DNA from: Streptomyces sp. PsTaAH-137 | GTDB taxonomy: Bacteria; Actinomycetota; Actinomycetes; Streptomycetales; Streptomycetaceae | DNA: 64,000 nucleotides | Assembly: GCF_003259365.1 (NCBI RefSeq) | Contig: NZ_QLLY01000006.1 | Location: 374,851-438,850 of the forward strand | Direction: 5' to 3' | Shown here: positions 8,744 through 16,719 of the stretch, piece by piece | Layout: each line of letters begins with the position of its first letter | Numbering within the stretch: the stretch's first letter is position 1 | Translations under genes and position numbers: made by a program | The notes under the pieces: generated by a model | Seen by the model: only the letters and a program-made list of their open reading frames with translations | Told to the model about the DNA's origin: nothing | The model's database searches: none

Positions 8744-10288
8744 ATGGATATGCACACTGTGGTGGTGGGGACGGCCGGGGTCACGGCCGCCGATGTCGTC
8801 GCCGTCGCCCGCCGCGACGCCCGGATCGAACTCTCCGCCGAGGCCGTCGCGGCGCTGACCGCGGCCCGCGAGATCGTCGACGCGCTCGCCGCGAAGCCCG
8901 AGCCGGTCTACGGCGTCTCCACCGGGTTCGGCGCCCTCGCCACCCGGCACATCAGCCCCGAGCTGCGCGCCCAGCTCCAGCGCAACATCGTGCGCTCGCA
9001 CGCCGCCGGCATGGGCCCGCGCGTGGAGCGCGAAGTGGTGCGCGCGCTGATGTTCCTGCGCCTGAAGACCGTCTGCTCCGGACACACGGGCGTACGGCCC
9101 GAGGTCGCGCAGACGATGGCGGACGTGCTCAACGCCGGCATCACCCCGGTCGTCCACGAGTACGGCTCGCTCGGCTGCTCCGGCGACCTCGCCCCGCTCA
9201 GCCACTGCGCGCTCACGCTCATGGGCGAAGGGGACGCCGAGGGCCCCGACGGGGTCGTCCGGCCCGCCGGTGAACTGCTCGCCGCGCACGGCATCGCGCC
9301 GGTCGAGCTGCGCGAGAAGGAGGGGCTCGCCCTCCTGAACGGCACCGACGGCATGCTCGGCATGCTCGTCATGGCCCTCGACGACCTCGACAACCTCTAC
9401 AAGGCCGCCGACGTCACCGCCGCGATGTCGCTCGAAGCGCTGCTCGGCACCGACAAGGTCCTCGCCCCCGAGCTGCACGCCATCCGCCCGCACCCGGGGC
9501 AGGCCGCCTCCGCCGCGAACATGCTGGCCGTGCTGAAGGGCTCGGAGCTCACCGGGCACCACCAGGACGACGCGCCGCGCGTGCAGGACGCGTACTCCGT
9601 GCGGTGCGCTCCGCAGGTCGCCGGGGCCGGGCGGGACACCATGGCGCACGCGCGGCTCGTCGCCGAGCGGGAGCTGGCCGCCGCCGTCGACAATCCCGTG
9701 GTGCTGCCCGACGGGCGCGTGGAGTCCAACGGCAACTTCCACGGTGCGCCGGTGGCCTACGTCCTCGACTTCCTCGCCATCGCCGCCGCCGACCTCGGCT
9801 CCATCGCCGAGCGGCGCACCGACCGGCTCCTCGACAAGAACCGCTCGCACGGCCTTCCGCCGTTCCTCGCGGACGACGCCGGGGTCGACTCGGGGCTCAT
9901 GATCGCGCAGTACACGCAGGCCGCGCTGGTCAGCGAGCTGAAGCGGCTCGCCGTGCCGGCGTCGGTCGACTCGATCCCGTCCTCCGCGATGCAGGAGGAC
10001 CACGTGTCCATGGGGTGGTCGGCGGCGCGCAAGCTGCGTACGGCTGTCGACAATCTCGCGCGGATCGTCGCCGTCGAGCTGTACGCGGCCTCCCGGGGGG
10101 TCGAGCTGCGGGAGGGACTGGTCGCCGCGCCCGCGTCCCGGGCCGTGATCGCTGCCGCTCGGGAGGCCGGGGTTCAGGGGGCCGGGCCCGACCGGTTCCT
10201 GGCGCCCGATCTCGCCGCCGCTGATGTGTTCGTGCGGAGTGGGGCGCTCGTCGAGGCTGTCGAGGCGGTGACCGGGGCGCTGGCCTAG
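8744..10288 (+). CDS. hutH: Histidine ammonia-lyase
   Basis: 514 residues. Deaminates L-histidine to trans-urocanate, the first step of histidine catabolism. Seen: VYGVSTGFG (catalytic Tyr region, 55-63), the MIO-forming triad at 145-147 within GSLGCSGDLAPLSH, and SVDSIPSSAMQEDHVSMGW near the C terminus. The triad is Cys-Ser-Gly where most family members have Ala-Ser-Gly; I recall this for streptomycete HutH. Starts at 8744 or 8750 are both possible; the first fits the leaderless promoter. No other hut gene is adjacent. Confidence 0.95.
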   Translation: MDMHTVVVGTAGVTAADVVAVARRDARIELSAEAVAALTAAREIVDALAAKPEPVYGVSTGFGALATRHISPELRAQLQRNIVRSHAAGMGPRVEREVVRALMFLRLKTVCSGHTGVRPEVAQTMADVLNAGITPVVHEYGSLGCSGDLAPLSHCALTLMGEGDAEGPDGVVRPAGELLAAHGIAPVELREKEGLALLNGTDGMLGMLVMALDDLDNLYKAADVTAAMSLEALLGTDKVLAPELHAIRPHPGQAASAANMLAVLKGSELTGHHQDDAPRVQDAYSVRCAPQVAGAGRDTMAHARLVAERELAAAVDNPVVLPDGRVESNGNFHGAPVAYVLDFLAIAAADLGSIAERRTDRLLDKNRSHGLPPFLADDAGVDSGLMIAQYTQAALVSELKRLAVPASVDSIPSSAMQEDHVSMGWSAARKLRTAVDNLARIVAVELYAASRGVELREGLVAAPASRAVIAAAREAGVQGAGPDRFLAPDLAAADVFVRSGALVEAVEAVTGALA

Positions 10289-10405
10289 GGGGTTCGCGCC
10301 TTCTCGTCTGCCGTGTGCGGACCGTTTGCGGGCGCGGGTGCGCTGCGGCTGGTCGCGCTCACGCGGCGGAGCCGCATATCGACACAGCCCCGCGCCCCTT
10401 ACGGG

Positions 10406-10425
10406 GCGCCCCATCTATGGGGCGC
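10406..10425. terminator. Hairpin between convergent hutH and LAxTG gene
   Basis: GCGCCCCA (10406-10413), loop TCTA, TGGGGCGC (10418-10425). It lies immediately before the stop codon of the minus-strand gene and 118 bases after hutH. An overlapping GGGGCGC/GCGCCCC stem starts at about 10390. Confidence 0.6.
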
Positions 10426-10427
10426 TC

Positions 10428-10709
10428 CTACTCCACCGTGCGCTCCCTGCGGACCGAGTACGCCACGAACGCCACGCCCAGGCCCAGGAAGGCCGAGCCG
10501 CCGACGACGTACGGGGTCGTGTCCACCGTTCCCGTGTCGGCCAGGCGGAGTTGGTGGTCGGACTGGGTGTCGACCGTGGCGGCGGTGCGCTGCTGGTCGG
10601 CGGTGGTCGTGTTCCCCGGGGTCGCGGTGGCGCTGGGGACGAACCACAGGGCGCCGAGGAGCGTTCCGGCGGCGGTGGCGGTGAGCAGTGATCGACGTGC
10701 GACGGACAC
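10428..10709 (-). CDS. Small secreted protein with LAxTG sortase-sorting signal
   Basis: 93 residues. An N-terminal signal peptide (about 1-30, SVARRSLLTATAAGTLLGAL...ATA) is followed by a short Thr/Gln-rich mature segment. The C terminus is a classic sorting signal: LADTG (about 57-61), a hydrophobic helix (VVGGSAFLGLGVAFVAYS) and a basic tail RRERTVE. In Streptomyces LAxTG motifs are substrates of class E sortases, so this small protein should be covalently attached to the wall. GTG start at 10709 with GGGGGAT upstream. The function of the roughly 30-residue exposed part is unknown. Confidence 0.8.
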   Translation of the reverse strand: MSVARRSLLTATAAGTLLGALWFVPSATATPGNTTTADQQRTAATVDTQSDHQLRLADTGTVDTTPYVVGGSAFLGLGVAFVAYSVRRERTVE

Positions 10710-10818
10710 GGAAGCGATCCCCCTTGTGGCGCTGGCGAATTGGCCGTGTGGGCCGATCCTAGTGACAGGGGCGGGTCACGTGAAAGTCGCGCGGGTCGCG
10801 GGCCGTACGCTCCGCGTC

Positions 10819-11166
10819 ATGAGTACTGATGAGACGTCACGCTTTGTTCGCCTGAAGGTGGAATTGGTCCTGGAGGTCGTCGACGGGGAGGCACTGACCG
10901 GCGGCGCCCTCCAGCGCGTCGCCGAGTCCGCCGCCGAGGGGGAGCTGCCGGAGGGCGAGCGGGCGCACGCGGAGAGCGCCGTGCAGGAGGACGAGGCGGA
11001 GGCCGTCGCGTACCTGGTGGACCCGTTCGACCTGGTCGCCGACGTGCCCGGTGCCGAACTCGTCCAGGCCTCGTGGTCCAGCGAACAGGTCGACTACGAC
11101 CCCGATTCGCCGGACTGGGACCTCGACGAGGATGATGACGGGGAGGACATCGAGAACGACGTGTAG
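10819..11166 (+). CDS. Hypothetical acidic protein
   Basis: 115 residues, beginning MSTDETSRFVRLKVELVLEV. An N-terminal alpha/beta-looking region is followed by a strongly acidic C-terminal tail (WDLDEDDDGEDIENDV). No signal peptide, helix anchor or motif is seen and I do not recognise the family. ATG 10819 is the first sensible start; the frame is open upstream but without coding character. It is divergent from the LAxTG gene and followed by a strong terminator. Confidence 0.75.
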   Translation: MSTDETSRFVRLKVELVLEVVDGEALTGGALQRVAESAAEGELPEGERAHAESAVQEDEAEAVAYLVDPFDLVADVPGAELVQASWSSEQVDYDPDSPDWDLDEDDDGEDIENDV

Positions 11167-11181
11167 CGGCTGGTGCGACGG

Positions 11182-11217
11182 GGAACCCCGGGGCGGATAC
11201 AGCCGCCCCGGGGTTCC
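11182..11217 (+). terminator. Strong hairpin terminator
   Basis: Perfect 15-base arms (11182-11196 and 11203-11217, GGAACCCCGGGGCGG and its complement) with loop ATACAG, 16 bases after the hypothetical gene. Confidence 0.85.
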
Positions 11218-11286
11218 GCTGTTACCACGGGTGCATCGCTGGTCACCCCAGTTTTCACGTGGTGTCCCCCACATCGGGGCTTCTCG

Positions 11287-11314
11287 GGAACGGGCCGGAG
11301 CGGTCATTGCGTTA
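11287..11314 (+). promoter_or_regulatory. Candidate ECF (sigma-E-like) promoter for the L,D-transpeptidase gene
   Basis: GGAAC at 11287-11291 and CGTTA at 11310-11314 with an 18-base spacer match the general form of cell-envelope-stress ECF promoters in Streptomyces. It would give a 5' leader of about 65 bases before the ATG at 11387. The link to sigma-E is inference. Confidence 0.45.
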
Positions 11315-11386
11315 TGTATGGGTAGGGGGAACCCCTGTGTTCCTTCGGGGTGATCCCGGAAATCGGCGACGATGGAGAAGCGTGTG

Positions 11387-12637
11387 ATGACGGACGGTAA
11401 GCGGCGCAAGGGTCTGATGGCCGCGTCCGCCCTGCTCGGCGGTGTTCTGGTGCTCTCTGCGTGCAGCGGTGGCGACGGCGACAGTGCCGCGTCGGGCAGC
11501 GGTGAGAAGACGCAGCAGCAGGCCGACGAGGCCGCGGCGAAGAAGACCTCCGAGGCCGACATCAAGATCGCGCCCAAGGACGGCTCCGACAACGCGAGCA
11601 TCAACAACGCCGCCAAGGTCACCGTGAGCAAGGGCACGCTCACCGAGGTCACGATGACCACGGCCGACGGGACCGCCGTCGCGGGCCAGATAGCCGCGGA
11701 CAAGAAGAGCTGGAAGCCGACGAACCAGCTGGAGCGCGCCACCTCGTACAAGATCGCCGCCGTCGCGAAGGACTCCGACGGCCGCGCCGCGCACGAGAAC
11801 TCGCAGTTCACGACGGTCTCCCCGGCCAACAGCTTCATCGGCAACTTCACGCCGGAGGACGGCTCCACCGTCGGTGTCGGCATGCCCGTGTCGATCAACT
11901 TCGACAAGGCGATCACCAACAAGTCGGACGTGCAGTCCCACATCACCGTGTCGTCCAGCAGCGGCCAGGAGGTCGTCGGCCACTGGTTCAGCGCCAACCG
12001 CCTGGACTTCCGCCCCGAGGACTACTGGAAGGGCGGCTCCACCGTCACCCTCAAGCTCGACCTCGACGGCGTCGAGGGCGCGAGCGGCGTGACCGGCGTG
12101 CAGCAGAAGACGGTCACCTTCAAGGTCGGGCGCAACCAGGTCTCCACGGTCGACGCCAAGACCAAGCAGATGACCGTCACCCGTGACGGCAAGGTCGTCA
12201 AGACCATCCCGATCTCCGCCGGTTCGCCCGAGAACAAGACGTACGAGGGCCAGATGGTGATCTCCGAGAAGTTCAAGGAGACCCGGATGAACGGCGCGAC
12301 GGTCGGCTTCACGGACGACGACGGCAAGGGCGAGTACGACATCAAGGACGTGCCGCACGCGATGCGCCTGTCGAACTCCGGCACCTTCATCCACGGCAAC
12401 TACTGGGGCGCCAAGTCCATCTTCGGCTCGGTGAACACCAGCCACGGCTGCGTCGGCCTCTCCGACGCCAAGGGCGCCAATGACTCCAGCACCCCGGGCG
12501 CCTGGTTCTACGACAACTCGATGGTCGGCGACGTCGTCATCGTGAAGAACACCGGCGACAAGACGGTCCAGCCGGACAACGGCCTCAACGGCTGGAACCT
12601 GAGCTGGGCGGACTGGAAGGCCGGCTCCGCCGCCTGA
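11387..12637 (+). CDS. L,D-transpeptidase lipoprotein
   Basis: 416 residues. Forms 3-3 peptidoglycan cross-links or attaches proteins to the wall. A lipoprotein signal peptide ends in LSAC (Cys26). Two Ig-like domains follow (about 60-250), then a YkuD catalytic domain (about 250-385) with HGNYW and the active-site SHGCVGL, Cys355. The Trp-containing tail (NGWNLSWADW) is typical of actinobacterial Ldt enzymes. ATG 11387 is preferred because GGAGAAG lies just upstream; the in-frame ATG at 11372 includes that SD. The envelope role fits the ECF-type promoter candidate upstream. Confidence 0.93.
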   Translation: MTDGKRRKGLMAASALLGGVLVLSACSGGDGDSAASGSGEKTQQQADEAAAKKTSEADIKIAPKDGSDNASINNAAKVTVSKGTLTEVTMTTADGTAVAGQIAADKKSWKPTNQLERATSYKIAAVAKDSDGRAAHENSQFTTVSPANSFIGNFTPEDGSTVGVGMPVSINFDKAITNKSDVQSHITVSSSSGQEVVGHWFSANRLDFRPEDYWKGGSTVTLKLDLDGVEGASGVTGVQQKTVTFKVGRNQVSTVDAKTKQMTVTRDGKVVKTIPISAGSPENKTYEGQMVISEKFKETRMNGATVGFTDDDGKGEYDIKDVPHAMRLSNSGTFIHGNYWGAKSIFGSVNTSHGCVGLSDAKGANDSSTPGAWFYDNSMVGDVVIVKNTGDKTVQPDNGLNGWNLSWADWKAGSAA

Positions 12638-12652
12638 CCCGCCATCTCTCTC

Positions 12653-12689
12653 GCGGAACCCCGGTGCACCCCGTGCACCGGGGTTCCGC
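12653..12689 (+). terminator. Strong hairpin terminator after the L,D-transpeptidase gene
   Basis: Perfect 16-base arms (12653-12668, GCGGAACCCCGGTGCA, and 12674-12689) with a 5-base loop, 16 bases after the stop. Confidence 0.85.
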
Positions 12690-12699
12690 GCGTTCAAGG

Positions 12700-12749
12700 T
12701 CTCACCGTGTTTTTATCCGGCACACATGCAGACCGCATGCTGCTCACAG
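12700..12749 (+). promoter_or_regulatory. Phased CTCAC/CAT-type repeats upstream of the first permease
   Basis: TCTCAC at 12700, TTTTAT at 12711, ACACAT at 12722 and CCGCAT at 12733 fall on an 11-base register, and GCTCAC plus AGCTCAC follow at 12742-12753. This is weaker than the array upstream of the second permease but in the same position relative to a paralogous gene. Confidence 0.3.
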
Positions 12750-12783
12750 CTCACTGCCAAGCGCCGTCCTTACTGTCCGGTCC

Positions 12784-14256
12784 ATGTTCCTCACCTACCT
12801 CAGGCGCGAATTGAGGCGGCGCCGGAAGGCGGCGCTCGTCGTCGCCTCCGGGCTCGCGCTCGGCATCGCGCTGGTCATCACGGTCACGTCGGTCTCGGCC
12901 GGGATGAAGCAGGCCCAGAGCAAGGTCCTCGAATCGCTCTACGGGCTCGGCACCGACATGACGGTGACCAAGGCCGCATCCGCTCCCAAGAGCGGCGACC
13001 GCCCCAACTTCAAGTTCGACGCCAACGGCGACGACGACTCCAGCAAGACGCAGTCGACCGACCGTGTCATGACGTCGGGTGGTCAGACACTGAAGTCGTC
13101 GCTGGTCGACGAGGTCGCGGACCAGAAGGGCGTCTCCGCCGCGACCGGCGCCCTGACCCTCAGCGTCATGAAGGTCTCCGGCCAGTTCACCCAGGGCCAG
13201 GCACAGAGCCAGTCCCAGGGGCAGGGCCAGGGCGGTCCCTCCGGTGAGGGTGGCGGCGGCGAGGGCGGCGTGCAGGGCGGCGGCGCCAACTTCGACGTCA
13301 ACTCGTACTCCGTGTACGGCATCGACGTCGCGCACCAGGGCCTCGGCCCGCTCTCCACGATGGAGATCACCAAGGGGCGCACCTTCAAGTCGGCCGAGAC
13401 GAACGCCAAGGTGGCGGTCCTGTCGAAGTCGTACGCCAAGGAGAACTCCAAGGCCGTCGGCGACACGCTCACCATCAACAAGGTGAAGTACAAGGTCATC
13501 GGCATCGCGCAGGCGAGCAGCAGCGACTCGACCGGCGACGTCTACCTGCCGCTGAAGCAGGCGCAGACGCTCGCCGACGCCAAGAACAAGGTCTCCACCA
13601 TCTACGTGAAGGCCGCCGACTCCAAGCAGATCGACACCGTCAAGGCGACGATCAAGAAGAACATCTCGGGGACCACGGTCACCACCTCGTCCGACCTCGC
13701 CGACACCGTCTCCGGCTCGCTGTCGACCGCCTCCAACCTCGCCTCCAGCGTGGGCAAGTGGCTGTCCGTCGTGGTGCTCGCCGCGGCCGTCATCGTCGCC
13801 GCGCTGCTCACCTCGTCCGCGGTCTCCCGCCGCGTCCGCGAGTTCGGCACGCTCAAGGCGCTCGGCTGGAAGTCCGGCCGGGTCACCCGGCAGGTCGCCG
13901 GTGAGGCGATCGTCAACGGGCTCATCGGCGGTGTCCTCGGCATCGCGCTCGGCGTCGTCGCCGCGTACGCCGTCACGGCCTTCAGCCCGACCCTGACCGC
14001 GTCCCTCGGCTCCACCGGCGGTGGCGGCGGAGGCGGCATGGGCGGTCCCGGTGGCGGCGGTGGCATGGGCGGCGGCCCCGGCGGCGCCTCGTCCGCGGCC
14101 GGCACCATCGACGTCGCGCTCTCCGCGCCGGTCAGCCTCTCCACGATCGCGCTCGCCGCGGCCCTGGCGATCGGCGGCGGCCTGGTCGCCGGCGCGTACG
14201 GCGGCTGGCGGGCCTCGCGGCTGCGCCCCGCGGACGCGCTGCGCCGCGTCGAGTAG
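12784..14256 (+). CDS. MacB/FtsX-type ABC transporter permease, copy 1
   Basis: 490 residues. The N terminus MFLTYLRRELRRRRKAALVV precedes the first helix. A large extracytoplasmic domain (about 45-320) carries a Gln/Gly-rich stretch (about 135-170). The FtsX core with three helices follows (about 325-490), including VREFGTLKALGWKSGRVTRQ, the cytoplasmic coupling loop. Between the last helices is a low-complexity Gly/Met run (about 412-436). MacB-type systems use ATP hydrolysis to move periplasmic domains and do not transport across the membrane in the usual sense. The partner ATPase follows 34 bases downstream. A close paralogue pair lies immediately downstream. Confidence 0.92.
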   Translation: MFLTYLRRELRRRRKAALVVASGLALGIALVITVTSVSAGMKQAQSKVLESLYGLGTDMTVTKAASAPKSGDRPNFKFDANGDDDSSKTQSTDRVMTSGGQTLKSSLVDEVADQKGVSAATGALTLSVMKVSGQFTQGQAQSQSQGQGQGGPSGEGGGGEGGVQGGGANFDVNSYSVYGIDVAHQGLGPLSTMEITKGRTFKSAETNAKVAVLSKSYAKENSKAVGDTLTINKVKYKVIGIAQASSSDSTGDVYLPLKQAQTLADAKNKVSTIYVKAADSKQIDTVKATIKKNISGTTVTTSSDLADTVSGSLSTASNLASSVGKWLSVVVLAAAVIVAALLTSSAVSRRVREFGTLKALGWKSGRVTRQVAGEAIVNGLIGGVLGIALGVVAAYAVTAFSPTLTASLGSTGGGGGGGMGGPGGGGGMGGGPGGASSAAGTIDVALSAPVSLSTIALAAALAIGGGLVAGAYGGWRASRLRPADALRRVE

Positions 14257-14290
14257 CCCCACCGCCCTTTCCCCCGACAGGAGTTCCACC

Positions 14291-14977
14291 ATGTACGAAC
14301 TGCGCGGCGTGACCAAGCAGTACAAGCGCGGCAAAGAGACCGTCGACGCCCTGCGCGGTGTCGACCTGACCGTGGAGGACGGCGGCCGGCTCGTCATCCA
14401 GGGCCCGACGGGCGGCGGCAAGTCGACGCTGCTCCAGATGCTGGGCGGCCTCGACCGGCCCACCGCGGGCAGCGTCCACCTCGACGGCACCGACCTCGCG
14501 ACCCTCTCCGAGGCGAAGCTGACCAAGGTGCGCAGCGAGAAGATCGGCATCATCTTCCAGTCCTTCAACCTGATCCCGACGCTCACCGCGCAGGAGAACG
14601 TGGAGACCGCGCTGGTCCCGCTGGGGCTGAAGGTGGCGGAGCGGCGCGAGCGGGCGGCCGAGGCGCTGAAGTCCGTAGGGCTGGGGGAGCGGCTGACGCA
14701 TCTGCCGTCCGAGATGTCCGGTGGCCAGCAGCAGCGTGTGGCCATCGCCCGCGCGCTGGTGAAGAACCCCAAGGTGCTCCTCGCGGACGAGCCCACCGGC
14801 AACCTCGACGAGTCCATGCGCGACGAGATCATGGACGTACTCGAAGGGCTGTGGCGCGAGCACAACCTGACGTTCATCATGGTCACCCACGACTCGACGC
14901 TGGCGAAGGCCGCGCCTCGGTTGGCGACCATCCGCAAGGGGCGGATCTCCGTCTCGGAGAACGTTCGCGCGGCCTAG
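14291..14977 (+). CDS. ABC transporter ATP-binding protein (LolD/MacB type), copy 1
   Basis: 228 residues. Seen: Walker A GPTGGGKST (about 40-48), Q-loop FQSFNLIPTL, signature SGGQQQRVAIARAL, Walker B VLLADEPTGNLDE and switch His in MVTHD. The EPTGNLD form is typical of LolD/MacB ATPases. ATG at 14291 has ACAGGAG upstream. It should energise the preceding permease. A stretch of about 285 bases (14553-14838) is almost identical to copy 2. Confidence 0.95.
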   Translation: MYELRGVTKQYKRGKETVDALRGVDLTVEDGGRLVIQGPTGGGKSTLLQMLGGLDRPTAGSVHLDGTDLATLSEAKLTKVRSEKIGIIFQSFNLIPTLTAQENVETALVPLGLKVAERRERAAEALKSVGLGERLTHLPSEMSGGQQQRVAIARALVKNPKVLLADEPTGNLDESMRDEIMDVLEGLWREHNLTFIMVTHDSTLAKAAPRLATIRKGRISVSENVRAA

Positions 14978-14986
14978 CTTGGGCGC

Positions 14987-15012
14987 GGGTCCCGGGGCTC
15001 TGCCCCGGACCC
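14987..15012 (+). terminator. Imperfect GC hairpin after ATPase copy 1
   Basis: GGGTCCCGGGGC (14987-14998) can pair with GCCCCGGACCC (15002-15012) with one bulged C and a 3-base loop. The sequence continues CGCTCCTCAATCGCCGGAGG, a phrase I recall from other streptomycete intergenic regions. Confidence 0.55.
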
Positions 15013-15060
15013 CGCTCCTCAATCGCCGGAGGGGCTCGATCACCGGCGCTTGATTCGGGG

Positions 15061-15099
15061 TCTCATGCCGTTCTCATCCGGGCCTCACAGAACCCTTAC
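15061..15099 (+). promoter_or_regulatory. Four direct repeats on an 11-base period
   Basis: TCTCAT at 15061, TCTCAT at 15072, CCTCAC at 15083 and CCTTAC at 15094 are spaced exactly 11 bases apart, the pattern bound by OmpR-family response regulators. The array ends 75 bases before the second permease gene. Confidence 0.5.
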
Positions 15100-15174
15100 A
15101 GCCGCTCAATACGGTTCCGCTGATTCCTGTCAGCGCCCCCGATCCCGCGGGCCGTCATCCGGCGAGGCTGCCAC

Positions 15175-16674
15175 ATGTTCTTCACCTACCTCAGGCGCGA
15201 GTTGCGCCGCCGCAGAAAGGCGGCCCTGGTCGTCGCCTCAGGGCTCGCCCTCGGCATCGCGCTCGTCATCGTCGTCAGTTCGGTGTCCTCCGGCATGAAC
15301 AAGGCGCAGGACAAGGTCCTGCAGTCCCTGTACGGGCTCGGCACCGACATGACCGTCACCAAGGCGGCCGCGGCGCAGACCGGGGACAACGGGCGGCCGA
15401 ACTTCAAGTTCGGAGCCCAGGACAGCGACTCCGACAAGGAGCAGTCCACCGACCGCGTCATGGTCCAGGGCTTCCAGACCCTCGCCTCCTCCACGGTCAC
15501 CAAGGTCGCCGGGCAGAAGGGCGTCGCCGACACCGTGGGCGGCCTCAACCTCCAGGTCATGAAGGTCAGCGGGCAGTTCACGCGCGGCCAGTTCAAGCAG
15601 GACCAGAGCCAGGGCCAGCAGGGTCAGGGGCAGGGCGGTCCCGGCGGCCAGAACGGTGGCGGCAACGGCCAGCCGCAGGGCCGCGTCGAGGGCGGCGGCG
15701 CCAACTTCGACGTCAACTCCTTCTCGGTGTACGGCACCGACGTCACCAAGCAGAACCTCGGCCCGCTGACCACCTCGAAGATCAGCAAGGGCCGGACCTT
15801 CAAGACGTCCGAGACCGACGCCAAGGTGGCCGTGGCCGACGCCTCGTACGCCAAGGAGAAGAAGCTCGCCGTCGGCGACAACGTCACCATCCACGGTACG
15901 AAGTTCAAGGTCATCGGCGTCTCCACCGCGGACAGCGGCGACTCGGCGGCCAACCTCTACATCCCGCTGAAGCAGGCGCAGACCGTCGCCGACATGAAGA
16001 ACAAGGTCACGACGGTCTACGTCAAGGCGACCGACTCCCAGCAGATCGACTCGGTGAAGTCGGCCATCAGCAAGAACGTCTCGGGCACCACGGTCACCAC
16101 CTCCGCCGACCTCGCCAAGACCGTCTCCGGCTCGCTCTCCACGGCCTCCTCGCTCGCCTCGAACGTCGGCAAGTGGCTGTCCATCGCGGTGCTCGTGGCC
16201 GCGTTCCTCGTCGCGGGCCTGCTCACCTCCTCGGCGGTCTCCCGCCGCGTCCGGGAGTTCGGCACGCTCAAGGCGCTCGGCTGGAAGTCCGGCAGGGTCA
16301 CCCGCCAGGTCATCGGTGAGGCCGTCGTCAACGGGCTCATCGGCGGCGTCCTCGGCATCGCGGTCGGCCTGGCCGGCGCCTACGTGGTCACCGCGATCAG
16401 CCCGACCCTCAGCGCGTCCCTCGGCTCGACCGGTGGCGGCGGTGGCGGCTTCGGCGGCGGGGGCGGCATGGGCGGTCCCGGCGGCGGTGGCCCCGGCGGG
16501 ATGCGGCAGTCCGCGAGCAAGACCCTCGACATCGCGCTGACCGCGCCGGTCTCCGGCACCACCATCGCCCTCGCGGTCGGCCTCGCCGTCGCGGGCGGAC
16601 TGATCGCCGGTGCGTTCGGCGGCTGGCGGGCCTCGCGCCTTCGCCCGGCGGACGCGCTGCGCCGCGTCGAGTAG
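15175..16674 (+). CDS. MacB/FtsX-type ABC transporter permease, copy 2
   Basis: 499 residues and co-linear with copy 1: MFFTYLRRELRRRRKAALVV at the N terminus, an extracytoplasmic domain with a Gln/Gly-rich insert (about 138-172), the FtsX core with VREFGTLKALGWKSGRVTRQ, and a Gly/Met/Pro low-complexity stretch (about 421-445). Overall similarity to copy 1 is high along the whole length, with most changes in the extracytoplasmic domain and the repeats. Its own ATPase starts 45 bases downstream. The tandem arrangement points to duplication of a two-gene unit. A separate operator-like array upstream suggests the copies are expressed independently. Confidence 0.92.
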   Translation: MFFTYLRRELRRRRKAALVVASGLALGIALVIVVSSVSSGMNKAQDKVLQSLYGLGTDMTVTKAAAAQTGDNGRPNFKFGAQDSDSDKEQSTDRVMVQGFQTLASSTVTKVAGQKGVADTVGGLNLQVMKVSGQFTRGQFKQDQSQGQQGQGQGGPGGQNGGGNGQPQGRVEGGGANFDVNSFSVYGTDVTKQNLGPLTTSKISKGRTFKTSETDAKVAVADASYAKEKKLAVGDNVTIHGTKFKVIGVSTADSGDSAANLYIPLKQAQTVADMKNKVTTVYVKATDSQQIDSVKSAISKNVSGTTVTTSADLAKTVSGSLSTASSLASNVGKWLSIAVLVAAFLVAGLLTSSAVSRRVREFGTLKALGWKSGRVTRQVIGEAVVNGLIGGVLGIAVGLAGAYVVTAISPTLSASLGSTGGGGGGFGGGGGMGGPGGGGPGGMRQSASKTLDIALTAPVSGTTIALAVGLAVAGGLIAGAFGGWRASRLRPADALRRVE

Positions 16675-16719
16675 TCCACCGGCCGACCCGACTTCCTTAC
16701 GTACCACAGGAGTTGCCCC

